DNA from: Corbicula japonica | Lineage: Eukaryota > Mollusca > Bivalvia > Venerida > Cyrenidae | Assembly: GCA_038501625.1 (NCBI GenBank) | Contig: JAZAYU010000179.1 | Span: 186,001 to 250,000 of the forward strand | Reading direction: 5' to 3' | Length of the DNA: 64,000 nucleotides | The notes under the pieces: generated by a model | What the model was told of the DNA's origin: nothing | The model's database searches: none | The model's input: the letters and a program-made list of their open reading frames with translations, nothing else | Position numbers and translations under genes: made by a program | Shown here: in pieces, positions 1-10,900 of the stretch | How the letters are laid out: each line of letters starts with the position of its first letter | How positions within the stretch are numbered: the first letter of the stretch is position 1

Positions 1-870
1 TTTGTTTTATTATCAAGATTATTAAGATGTCTACATGCAGTGTACATGCAAAAAAGTGTTAATAAAAACTAATGAAGTATTACAGAAAATTAAAATTTAG
101 AATGAATTATCACCGTAAATATCTTTTATTTAATTAATTAGTTTAATTAGTCCCCAGTTTTATCATCTTAACAATATATTTAGCTTTTTTCTCCAGATTT
201 GTTGTTGGTTTAGGGAAGGGAATAAACCTTATTTCATTCGCTTGCCTTTCCGGATATCTAGTGTCACATTGCAAGTGCCGTAGAAGCACCTTCTCACCAT
301 CATTTATGAAAATCTTTTAATAAACTTGAAAATTTGAAGTCAGACACGCTGGTCAGTTTAACGGACAAAATGGCGGATAGTAACAAGGCTTATCAGCGCG
401 AAACTCTGATTGGTTAATTGCACTGCCAGTAAAACGACCAGCGTAAGGTCAATTGCCAATTTCCAATGTAAAATAAATATTCGTTCTATCATTTTGTTTG
501 CAATAGAACCACATTAACCTATGAATGTGTACGTTTTAGCTTTAACAAATCAACAACAAATATGCTTGTTGAACATTACTGCGTTCTGACCTTTGTGGTC
601 CTATTTGAAAAGCGGTATCGCCTGAACGTTGCAACAACGTTATAAGTAGATAGCTTTAATAAATAAAATATGGGCATGAAGTCAAACTCCTTTTATAGCC
701 ATACAATTAACCGATTTGGTATTTTTGAACGGCATTTTGTGGTTTTAATACAATCAGAAACGAACAAAGCATATTCACCGAATTTGCAAACAGAAACCGG
801 AAATATAGTTTTTCGGAATTCCCATTCGCCCCGGTGTAGAACTTAGTGACGTCACACAATGGAGTGGACA
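1..870. other. Non-coding AT-rich stretch
   Basis: No credible coding region, RNA gene or repeat with clear ends was recognised here. Stops are frequent in all frames. Confidence 0.5.
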
Positions 871-1130
871 TAATAATAATAATAATAATAATAATAATTT
901 ATTTCGGCATAGATAACATATAATGGTTCATGAGATAAAAGACATATACACAGATGAACTGATAAATTTCAAAGTGTTAAGATATTATAGATTACTTAAA
1001 TTTTAAAAAATAAATAGAGAACCATGACATGCTTCCTAACACCAAGGATAACGCAATAAAGAGCAAGCCCTTGTTTCCATTGCGGTCCTTGAGCCCTTGT
1101 TTCCATTGCGGTCCTTGACGACAAAACAAA
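871..1130 (-). mobile_element. LINE 3'-end fragment with (AAT)n tail
   Basis: The sequence after the (TAA)n run at 871-897 resembles the 3' untranslated part of the larger LINE at 38393-38620. Both share the words TTTATTTCGG, a 'ATGcCTCCTAAC...AGGATAAC' stretch and 'TTTCCATnGnGGTCCT', in the same order and orientation. It is read as a severely 5'-truncated minus-strand copy whose 3' tail is the microsatellite. No coding part remains. The match was made by eye. Confidence 0.6.
1066..1117. repeat. 26-bp tandem duplication
   Basis: Two adjacent 26-bp copies containing CCCTTGTTTCCATTGCGG lie within the LINE 3'-end fragment. The related LINE at 38.6 kb has a single copy, so the duplication is private to this fragment. 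Confidence 0.75.
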
Positions 1131-1691
1131 GAACGAAACAAACGTTTGATAGCCGATTCCAGAATGACTATTAATAAGGTGTTATGATTGCTAATAATAG
1201 ATTTTCATTTTGTTCAAATGTTTGACCAGCGAAAACTCCGTGCCGATGCTGCAGCTGGAAAATTCTTAAAACGGGTTAGTGGGTGGGGTACGAATCCGTT
1301 GTAATCCTTGTGTTTATTATATATGTATATCGGGTCAAACGTCATATATGTGGGATCAGGGTGATTAATTAAAAAAATTCAGGTTCCTGTGCAAAAATAG
1401 AATGCAAATTTCTTGGCTTAAAATCAGAATGTTCTGTTTACGCATTTATATAATAAATATGCCCCATATTCACAAAAACAACGACATTATTTTGGTAACA
1501 CTCATGAGGAGGATCTACGGAAACCCACTTAATATTCTTTAACATCTATTTTTATTCTAAATGCTCAGCGACCATTATGGTGTATTCAATTTTACACAAT
1601 ATAATAGACCTAGAATGGGTCAAAATAGCTGTTAAAAGAATTTTATCCACACACCAAATACACACCAAAAAAAAAAGATCATAATCACGAA

Positions 1692-1728
<37 letters not shown>

Positions 1729-1729
1729 T
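1692..1729. repeat. (AAT)n microsatellite
   Basis: An uninterrupted AAT trinucleotide run. On the minus strand it produces a poly-tyrosine stretch in a spurious ORF. Confidence 0.9.
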
Positions 1730-1754
1730 TCCAGATCAAATAGCAAAAGGTGAA

Positions 1755-2190
1755 ATATGCATATCAGGAATCGCCACATTCAGAAAAAACAGCCTCCCCA
1801 CACAGTCAAGAAGAAGAGAGGGGGAGAGAGCATGGTTAATAAAATAATCAGTTTCAAAAAAGACACCACTAACAATAAACAAAAATGAGAACCCGAGGGG
1901 TTACCGCCTTGGAACGGTCAGTGGCAAATCAAATTGCCACTGGGGGTTTAAACCAGGTTCTAGGGTGCACCAACCTCACACTTGCCCCAACAGGTTCTCA
2001 TATCACAAAACAAGTACAAGTTGTCTTGGTGAAAAGACTCCAACCCACTTATCTGCTTAACAATGTTGCATGCAAAAGCACACAAACATATAAAACATAA
2101 GAAGCTAAGAGCATTGCAAAGCCGAAAGGGGTACTCAATGATCTTACCGAGCAAGCATGTGCCAGCTGATCTGAATCTAGACTTGTTGCC
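1755..2190 (+). repeat. Dispersed repeat family R1, copy 1
   Basis: This is the longest of five copies of a roughly 250-430 bp repeat in the window; the others are near 25.1, 50.3, 50.9 and 53.4 kb. Shared words include GTTACCGCCTTGGAACGG, a short inverted pair around GTGGCAA/TTGCCAC, GGTTTAAACCAGGTTCTAG, CTTGCCCCAACAGG and GACAACTTG-type motifs. It encodes no recognisable protein. A short non-autonomous element (SINE or MITE) is likely, but I see neither clear terminal inverted repeats nor a convincing Pol III promoter. Confidence 0.7.
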
Positions 2191-2191
2191 C

Positions 2192-2287
2192 ACGCGGTAA
2201 ACCCCGTACATATGGACGCGGTAAAGCCCGTATATATGGACGCGGTAAAGTCCGTTTAAATGGACGCGGTAAAGCCCGTATATGTGG
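2192..2287. repeat. 24-bp minisatellite (4 units)
   Basis: Four units beginning ACGCGGTAAAGCCCGTATAT follow each other at 24-bp spacing (2192, 2216, 2240, 2264). Because 24 is a multiple of three, the minus strand reads as repeated octapeptides of the type RALPRPYI in a 64-codon ORF. I see no other support for that ORF being a gene. Confidence 0.8.
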
Positions 2288-2730
2288 AGGAAAAGGATCG
2301 AAGACTACCCACCTCCGACTTTTCCCCTCCTTAAAACGACGCACTACTAAAAGATAGGATTTCTTCACCATATATATGTTTGTCTTACGCAGCAGTAATT
2401 TTATTATGTTAATGAATTATTTTCTAGCTATTCAATAATTTTTCTCTGATAATTTGTTATTGGATAAATGCAACAGTCCTTTACCGTTTAAATTTATGCT
2501 GAAAAGTAACTAAGGAAATAATAGGAGTGATAGATAATTTTAATTGATTTTTTCTGCGGGTGGGTAAGCGAAGAAGCACCGCCCCTTTTCGTTTCACGAG
2601 TATTTGATTGGCTGCACGTTTTGGTGCGCGTTAATCGTGAATTGAGATTCGGGAATCGGTAAACGGTTAACGTTCGCGAAAGTTAATCGTGAACTATGCA
2701 CTGCACAGAGAAAGTGAAAGACTCAAATTT

Positions 2731-2940
2731 AAATGCAGGAAGTATATCCTTTGATTGAAGAAAATCAAAATCTGTACTGGCTGTGATATTGGAAAGACTC
2801 ATTTTGAAAACTGCCCAAAATACTAAAAGGATCGTAATTTCGGAAGTACAATTGACATCAATAATTATTGTCGTTATATTTTCTTTATATCTTGCTGTAT
2901 TTTCAAGTTGGTTATCATATCATATACAATAATCTATTAT
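2731..2940. repeat. Split direct repeat A1
   Basis: 210 bp, starting AAATGCAGGAAGTATATCC and ending TAATCTATTAT. It matches 5670-5879 at the same length with very few differences. The A block ends here exactly where the interior begins, and in the second copy exactly where block B begins. Confidence 0.85.
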
Positions 2941-3129
2941 GTTTTCTTTCAGTTCCTTCAGCCAAACATACATTATTTATTGTCTTCCCGTTAATGTCTT
3001 AATAAATAAAGACAACAACAACTACATAGGAGTGACCAATACTGGACAGCGCGTCGAAGAAAAAGAGCGGGCATTTAGTTACTCATTTTTAAAGAAACTG
3101 ACTTCTTGGAATTTTCATTTTCATGTATA

Positions 3130-3528
3130 TATCTGTCTTTAAATATTTCCAAACTCCAGCGACCATGTTTCTGTATTAATCTGTCGCTAACGCCATTATT
3201 CGCTGCGATAGTAGCCCCACCCGACCGGTAAGAATGTAACCCGTACTTGCTGCTGTCAAAACCTAAGTATGACAGTTTACTTGCAAATATCTCTCTAGCC
3301 CTAGAATAGGAAATACTTTTCCCTTTCTTATCATGTGCGAACCAGTTTTCTTGGAAAAATATATATTTCTAAACAAAAAAAAATCATCAGAACTATCAGG
3401 TATATTTGCAGCCGTTAGATAGTTTACTAAACAACGAACGGGACAATATTCAGTTCCTGTTTTAACTACGCACACGGAAGACTCGGTGCAAAATTGATCC
3501 GTCTTAGAGGATCTCAATTTTATTTCGA
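3130..3528 (-). pseudogene. Tyrosine recombinase C-terminal fragment (YR retroelement)
   Basis: The minus-strand translation contains 'RSSKTDQF', 'GTEYCPVRCLVNYL', 'SDDFFLFRNI', and, after a frame change near 3300, 'ISYSRAREIFASKLSYLGF', 'YGLHSYRSGGAT' and 'QKHGRWS...KDRYI'. HSYR supplies the H-x-x-R pair, KHGRW the second His region, and the Tyr in DRYI fits the nucleophile of tyrosine recombinases, as in DIRS/Ngaro elements. The N-terminal core-binding domain and the first catalytic Arg are absent. The frame change and truncation make it a pseudogene. In a functional YR element this enzyme would integrate a circular DNA intermediate. Confidence 0.8.
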
Positions 3529-3724
3529 TTCAATCTTGCTTAAATACAATATCTGATCTCTTTAATGCCACAACCTCTTAAATGATCCATGTCCTTCCAA
3601 ATTCCAATTTTGAATACATCTGAAAAATGTATAAACAAAGAAAATACTTAAAATACAGCCTTAAAAATATTTCAAAGAAGATAAAGAAAATGACTTATCA
3701 GATAACTTTACAAAGCAAAAGTAG

Positions 3725-4110
3725 CTTTATTCCGCGGAACTCACCCTTCGGTGACAAAATGTTATTCCGCCTTCCGCGGAAATCACCCTTTGGTGATCAA
3801 TTACAATTCCGCCTTCCGCGGACCTCACCCTTCGGTGATCAAATACAACTCCGCCTTCCGCGGAGTAACGCCTAAATCTCTGTAACTTCATTATCTAAGA
3901 CATGTCGCATTCCGCGACGAGTAAACTCCGCATTCCGCGGATAATCGCAATATGCGACATATAAAGGTCTACCTTCCGTGCAAAACATCTCGTATTAAGA
4001 GATCCGCATTCTGCGGTGTAAAATTATCATGAGTTTACTAAAACCGTGTTCCGTGGATCGTGGCATTCATATATGTAGCGTTACTATAAGTGTATAGTAA
4101 ACGCGTCTTG
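3725..4110. repeat. Array of short GC-stem hairpins with 42-bp tandem core
   Basis: Three 42-bp units (from about 3732) each combine TTCCGC-CTTCC-GCGGAA and TCACC-CTTC-GGTGA stem-loops. Downstream come further single hairpins: GTCGC-ATTCC-GCGAC, CTCCGC-ATTCC-GCGGA, TCGC-AATAT-GCGA, ATCTC-n7-GAGAT and ATCCGC-ATTCT-GCGG. The loops are 4-7 nt. Stem sequences differ between units, but pairing is mostly kept. The array lies between the gag-like and recombinase remnants of the YR element. Confidence 0.8.
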
Positions 4111-4289
4111 TTTATATAAAAATAAACGTAGGAATATTAAAATTCAAATCTGATAGCCAAGACTTTGCTTGTGAAACGCCTTGAATCAAAAATGCATTTT
4201 GCAGCATTACTTATGAAGATATCTTGCCCCTTATCAAACTCAAGAATTTTTGTCTAACAAGTAATCAAAATACTCATCATTTATCGACT

Positions 4290-5030
4290 GGCTTAGAAGA
4301 TGTGGCCGTTGAGCTTGTAGACGGCTTGTCGTAGTAGTACCCGATTCGGCGTTGACCTTCAGCGGCTTTCGGTGCTGGTACGTTGGGCACGAAAGGACTG
4401 GGCTGGAGCTCCCCATGACGGGTCTCGGCGAAAAGGCTCGTCGGGCCGACGAGAAACGTCCAGAGCAGCATTACCGGGGTTGTTACGTGTAAAAGAAGAA
4501 TTAACACCCTTGTGAGGATGAAAAAATGCATTAGAAGTAGGCTTGGAAGCTTTAAGCTTTTTGACCGCCCTGGCCTCTGCTTGCCTGAGCTTCTTTTCAT
4601 CTTCGCTATCGGAACCTAACTGGGGCTTCTCGTATTCCTGAACGGTAAGCCAGCCCCCGGGGGAATTATCTGCGACTTGAATGAGCTTATTTCTATGTTT
4701 CAGCTTTGAAACTAAATTGTCAACAATCCCTAGCGAAGCACGTGGTAGATTGTTTCTGCGTAAAGCTTCCAGTCCTTCTTGAATTTCTAAATTAAATGCG
4801 TACTGTATTTTGTTAGAATCCTTTTTTTAAGTCACAGTCTTTCTATCTTGTGGAAGTTTAATATCAATCAAATCGTTCTTAAATTCCTTTAACTGAGAGT
4901 CAAGATAGGTTTTAAATAACGAAAAAGCTTCTATAGCTGAATCCCCCGGGGACTTACCGCCTTCTCCTGGCAATGAAACTCCGCCACGTGGTAAGCCACC
5001 GTTTTCAAACTCGTCTTCAATTTCCGACAT
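4290..5030 (-). pseudogene. Gag-like ORF1 of the YR retroelement
   Basis: Starting at the ATG at 5030 the minus strand reads an acidic N-terminus (MSEIEDEFENGG), then a helical segment, a TAA at 4827, and continues in the same frame with 'IQEGLEALRRNNLPRASLGI', 'GGWLTVQEYEKPQLGSDSED' and a lysine/arginine-rich tail. The pattern of helical segment, 'GW.TV.EY', acidic 'SDSEDE' and basic tail resembles ORF1/gag of invertebrate DIRS-like elements as I remember it. It would coat the element RNA. One in-frame stop and the absence of a matching polymerase make it inactive. Confidence 0.65.
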
Positions 5031-5186
5031 GTATAATTCTTCGTGTAAGTAGATGTTAACTAGCGTCCAGTATTGCGTCGAATGACCAATACACCTCTAT
5101 CACGGTCAGTGCATGGTTCACTGACCGTAACCATATAAGGAAATATCGGTAAACGGAAATGATCGAACAAAAATAAATATATTTAT

Positions 5187-5332
5187 CTTTGTCAATCTTG
5201 ATTTCATATCTCGTGACAAGCACATATTAGTACATTGAAGTCCATGTTGTCAATAATTATTGTCGTTATATTTTCTTTAAATCTTGCTGTATTTTCAAGT
5301 TGGTTATCATATCATATACAATAATCTATTAT
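5187..5332. repeat. Extra partial B-A copy inside the YR element
   Basis: 5187-5249 repeats the first ~63 bp of block B, and 5250-5332 repeats the last 83 bp of block A. The two are fused in B-then-A order immediately before B1, so the interior ends with '(b)(a)' before the full B1. Confidence 0.8.
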
Positions 5333-5669
5333 CTTTGTCAATCTTGATTTCATATCTCGTGACAAGCACATGTTAGTACATTGAAGTCCATGTTGTACAC
5401 CTAGTTAGAAAAATATTCAGTTTCGTTGAAGAGGATTTGGAAATATTAAAGGATTTCGAAACTGAAGGTAAAATTGATGCTTAAGATGTAGGGATAATTT
5501 TGTTGACATTTTTTATCAGTTTAGATCAGTTGATTCGTTGTTCGAGAATTATTTTACAGATGTTTAGAAAACGAAATTATTAACTTATTAGCAAACAATC
5601 TAAACCCTGATCATCATTTTTTTCTTTTACCACGAGAAAATGAAAAAATGTAGTTTAATTGTTGAAATT
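5333..5669. repeat. Split direct repeat B1
   Basis: Matches 5880-6217 with a few substitutions and one-base indels. It starts CTTTGTCAATCTTGATTTC and ends GTTTAATTGTTGAAATTA. Confidence 0.85.
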
Positions 5670-6217
5670 AAATGCAGGAAGTATATCCTTTGATTGAAGA
5701 AAATCAAAATCTGTATTGGCTGTGATATTGGAAAGACTCATTTTGAAAACTGCCCAAAATACTAAAAGGATCGTAATTTCGGAAGTACAATTGACATCAA
5801 TAATTATTGTCGTTATATTTTCTTTATATCTTGCTGTATTTTCAAGTTGGTTATCATATCATATACAATAATCTATTATCTTTGTCAATCTTGATTTCAT
5901 ATCACGTGACAAGCACATGTTAGTACATTGAAGTCCATGTTGTACACCTAGTTAGAAAAATATTCAGTTTCGTTGAAGAGGATTTGGAAATATTAAAGGA
6001 TTTCGAAACTGAAGGTAAAATTGAGGCTTAAGATGTAGGGATAATTTTGTTGACATTTTTTATCAGTTTAGATCAGTTGATTCGTTGTTCGAGAATTATT
6101 TTACAGATGTTTAGAAAACGAAATTATTAACTAATTAGCAAACAATCTAAGCCCTGATCATCATTTTTTTTCTTTAACCACGAGAAAATGAAAAAATGTA
6201 GTTTAATTGTTGAAATT
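5670..6217. repeat. Split direct repeats A2 + B2
   Basis: A2 (5670-5879) and B2 (5880-6217) are directly joined, so this segment shows the uninterrupted A|B junction. The same junction is opened between A1 and the interior at 2940. Confidence 0.85.
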
Positions 6218-6412
6218 AGTTTAAACTGAATAAATTGCGGTGAAAACGTTGTCACATTTTTTTCCGAATTGTTGTGAAATTTATTTCTACAAATCAGTAC
6301 TAACGCATTATAGAATTATTTACTAAGTATGTGAATTGATTATCTAAATATAATTATCTCAATCATTAACTCGGTAAGTGATTATGAAAGAGCATTTACA
6401 AATTATTTATGT

Positions 6413-6550
6413 CAGCGTGAAACTTGAATCGAGAAAATATCAATGCGCATGCCCAGCGTAAAACGTGAATCGAGAAAATATCAATGCGCATGCGTAACGA
6501 GAATCGAGAAAATTTAATTGCGCATTCGCTACTAGCATAGAGAAAATATT
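6413..6550. repeat. Degenerate ~44-bp tandem repeat
   Basis: Three to four imperfect units carry GAATCGAGAAAATATCAATG and GCGCATGC. The last unit is diverged. Confidence 0.7.
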
Positions 6551-7944
6551 AAGTTGATAGCGCGGTGTTTTGATGATTTCAACGGAAATGTAATGCATTC
6601 ACGGGTGCCATGCAGCATAGCTAATTTTGTTACAAATATAAGCAGTCGATTTAGATCAATTAATTTTTTAAATAGGTATAGTTTGTGTAATAAGCATCCT
6701 TTGATCTGTTTTTGCTGCTTATCCTGCTTAATACCTGCATGCATAGTAGACTCGACTTACTTGAACTCTGTATTGATTGGGGTGTTTGTTAAAATGCATT
6801 GATCAAAAAATGGTGTAGATCAACACCTGGGTCTACTGTGGTTATAGATATTACTTTAACTATCAGCCAAATGGTTAATATAAGTTTTTTTTACTGATTT
6901 AACTGGTGATATCAAATTATTCGGAGCAACTAAGCACGTTTAACAACAAGGAAAATGAAAATGCTGTTTCTTGATGGTAAAGAGTTTTGGAGAATATCCC
7001 GATCCTTATAATACAAAACAAAAGTTTGGTCTTATTAATGTAGTCTAGATTTCTGGTCTTAAGAAATCTGCATTTTTGTTAAATCTGTGTTGCATCCATT
7101 AAAACCTGTCGAAAATGGCGCATGTTCGATATCTATTTACTTCCGCAATCGTTTATCTTTTCTCTCTGTTTTCTTATGATCGTGAAGCCTCTGAAGCAAT
7201 GAATTGTGTTTAACCTGAGCTTCTTCAACGTTTTCTTGTCCCTATTTAGTAAGAAAAGAAATATTGAAACAAAATAAACATTTTATAGCTTTTAAATACA
7301 CTTCACATATTTTTTATTATACTATTAATAATTCTGTTGATTGCGAGCGAATAGAATTTCTAAAACAAAACGACGCAAACGATTAAATTAAGACAGAATA
7401 CGTGTAAGCTGGACATAAATAATTAATTTAACAATCGAATAGTCTTCTACAAACTTTTTTGGGGAAAAATATAACTGACGCTAGAATGCGGAAATTATAG
7501 ATAGTAGATTCATGTTTGAATTATCAACTATCTCTAACACTATAGTTGTGGTCTTATCGTTTAAGAATAAGATTACTTAATTGGTTCTTAAATTTAACTA
7601 ACATTAGCTATACCGATAATTAAAAACTATATTGTAAATTTCTCGCCATAGAATCGAAATATTCTCTTCACACTTGAATATAGTAAAATACACCCTTTTT
7701 CATATTATCAAAAAAATATTGAAAAAAAAACAACACGAAAAACGCGACAGTATTACCTGTGAGGAGAATCTGCTAAAACTGACAGAGTTTTCACTACTAT
7801 TTTCCATCGACTAACTGAGCCAGAATTTCAAATATTCTGCACCTCTTGCCTGATTAAACTACACGCATTATACTTAATTATTTAGTGTCTGTTAAGTACT
7901 GAATATTCAAAATAAGGTGTGTGAAATTGCCAGTGAGTAATGAA
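6551..7944. other. Non-coding AT-rich stretch
   Basis: Nothing recognisable: no ORF with family character, no RNA gene, no ordered repeats. Confidence 0.5.
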
Positions 7945-10900
7945 TTGGGAATTGGATATTCAATATCCAGCTGAAATTGAATCCACTGCCAGCAGTGAGG
8001 TGGGTATTCGCTTTACAGAAACAGCGAATACCCTAATGAGATCGAATCCACTGCCAGCTGTGAGTTGGGTATTCGTTCTACACTGACAGCGAATACCCAA
8101 ATGAGATTGAATCCACTGCCAGCAGTGAGTTGGGTTTTCGCTGTAAACAAACACCGATTACCCTATTGAGATATAATCCACTGCCAGCAGTGAGTTGGGT
8201 ATTCGCTTTACACACACATCGAATACCCTAATGAAATCGAATCCACTGCTAGCTGTGAGTTGAGTATTCGTTCTAAATGACAGCAAATACCCTTATTTGA
8301 TCGAATCCACTGCCATCTGTGAGTTGGGTATTCGTTCTACAATGACAGCGAATACCCTAATGAGATCGAATTCACTGCCAGCTGTGAGTTGGGTATTCGT
8401 TTTACACATACAGCGAATACCCTAATGAGATCGAATACACTGCCAGATGTGAGTTGGGTATTCGCACTACACATACCGCGAATACCCTAATGAGATCGAA
8501 TCCACTGCCAGCAGTGAGTTGGGTATTCGCTTTACAGAAACACCGAATACACATATGAGATCGAATCCACTGCCAGCAGTAAGTTGGGTATTCGCTTGAC
8601 AATCACAGCGAATACCCTAATGAGATCGAATCCACTGCAAGCTGTGAGTTTGGTATTCGTTCTACACTGACAGCGAATACCCTAATGAGATCGAATTCAC
8701 TTCCAGCAGTGAGTTGGGTTTTCGCTTTACACAAACTCGAATACCCTAATGAGATCGAATTCACTGCCAGAAGTGAGTTGGGTATTCACTTTACACACAG
8801 CGAATACCCTAATGAGAGCTGTAAGTTGGGTACCGGTATTCGAAGATCGAATCCACTGCTAGCAGTGAGTTGGGTTTTTCTTCTACACTGACAGCGAATA
8901 CCCTTATGAGATCGAATCCACTACCAGCGGTGAGTTGCCTATTCGCTCTTCACATAGAGCGAATACCCTTATGAGATCGAATCAACTGCCAGCAGTGAGT
9001 TGGGTATTCGCTCTACACATAGAACGAATAACCTAATGAGATCGAATCCACTGCCTTCTGTGGGTTGGGTATTCGCACTACACATACATCGAATACTCTA
9101 ATGAGATCGAATCCACAGCCAGAAGTGAGATGGGTATTCGCTTTACACAAACACCGAATACCCTAATGAGATCGAACCCAATGCCAGCAGTGAGTTGAGT
9201 ATTCGCTTTACACACACAGCGAATACCCTAATGAGATCGAATCCACTGCCAGCAGTGTTGGGTTTTCGCTTGAAACCAACACCGAATACCCTAATCAGAT
9301 CGAATCCACTGCCAGCAGTTAGTTGGGTATTCGCTCTACACGTACAGCGAATACCCTAATGAGATCGAATTTACTGCCTGCGGTGAGTTGGGTATTCGCT
9401 CTAATCATACAGTGAATACCCTAATGAGATCGAATCTACTGCCAGCAGTGAGTTGGGTATTCGTTCTACACTGACAGCGAATACCCTAATGAGATCTTAT
9501 CCACTTCCAGCAGTAAGCTGGGTATTCGTTCTTCGCTGACAACGAAAACCCTAATGAGATCGAATCAAGTGCCAGCAGTGTTTGTGTGAAGCGAATACCC
9601 AACTCACTGCTGGCAGAGGATTCGATCTCATTAGGGTATTCGCGGTATATGTAGTGCAAATGCGAAACCCACCGCTGGCAGTGGATTCAATCTCATTAGT
9701 GTATTCGCTGTATGTTTAGAGCGAATACCCTACTCACAGCTGGCAGTGACTTTGATCTCATTAGGGTATTCGCTGTCAGTGTAAAACGAATGCCCAAGGC
9801 ACTGCTGGCAGTGGATTCGATCTCATTAGCGTATTCGCTGTCCGTGTAGAATGAATACCCAACTCACAGCTAGCAGTGGATTCGATCTCATTAGGGTATT
9901 CGATGTGTATGTAAAGCGTATATACAACTCACTGCTGGCAGTGGATACGATCTCATTAGGGTATTCGGTGTTTGTGCAAAACAAACGAAAACCTAACTCA
10001 CTGCTGGCAGTGGATTCGATCTCAATAGGGTATTCGCTATCATTGTAGAACGAACTCCAAACTCACAGCTGGCAGTGGATTCGATCTCATTAGGGTATTC
10101 GGTGTTTGTGTAAAGCGAATACCCAACTCACTGCTGGCAGTGGATTCGATCTCATTAGGGTATTCGCGGTATGTGTAGTGCGAATACCCAACTCACCGCC
10201 GGCAGTGGATTTGATCTCATAAGGGGATTCGCGGTATGTTCCGTGCGAATACCAAAATGAATGCTTGCATTGGATTTGATCTCATTAGGGTATTGGCTGT
10301 ATGTGTAGAGCGAATATCCAACTCATAGCTGGCAGGGAATTCGGTCTCATTAGGGTATTCGCTGTCTGTGTAGAACAAATACCTAACTCACAGCTGACAG
10401 TGGATTCGATCTCATTAGGGTATTCGCTGTCAGTGTAGAACGAATACCCAACTCACAGCTAGCAGTGGATTCGATCTCATTAGGGTATTCGATGTGTGTG
10501 TAAAGCGAAATTCCAACTAACTGCTGGCAGTTGATTCGATCTCCTTAGTGTATTCGGGTTTTGTGTAAAGCGAAAACCCAACTCACTGCTGGCAGTGGAT
10601 TCGATATTAGGGTATTCGCGGTATGTGTAGTGCGAAAAGCCAACTCACCGGGGGCTGTGGATTCGATCTCATTAGGGTATTCGCTGTCAGTGTAGAACGA
10701 AAACCCAACTCACTGCTGGCAGTGGATTCGATCTCATTAGGGTTTTCGCTGTGTTTCTAAAGCGAATACCCAACTCACTGCTGCCAGTGGATTCGATCTC
10801 ATTAGGGTATTCGCTGTATATGTACAGCGAATACCCAACTAACCGCTGTCAGTGGATCCGATCTCATTAAGGTATTTGCTCTATGTGTAGAGCGAATACC

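Larger units (their letters stand above)
2731..6217 (-). mobile_element. Decayed tyrosine-recombinase (PAT/Ngaro/DIRS-like) retroelement with split direct repeats
   Basis: A 210-bp block A occurs at 2731-2940 and again at 5670-5879. A roughly 337-bp block B occurs at 5333-5669 and again at 5880-6217. Read left to right this gives A1 - interior - B1 - A2 - B2, the split-direct-repeat layout known for PAT/Ngaro-type YR retroelements. The interior carries a gag-like ORF and a tyrosine-recombinase fragment, both on the minus strand, and no reverse transcriptase that I could find. An extra partial 'B-start + A-end' copy lies at 5187-5332. The element is non-functional: gag has a nonsense codon, the recombinase lacks its N-terminal half, and RT/RNase H is missing. 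The coding orientation is opposite to the usual A1-to-B2 direction, which is unusual. Confidence 0.72.

Noticed and set aside
2177..2371. 64-codon ORF with octapeptide repeats
   Set aside because: It is the 24-bp minisatellite read in frame; there is no upstream promoter, homology or codon signal.
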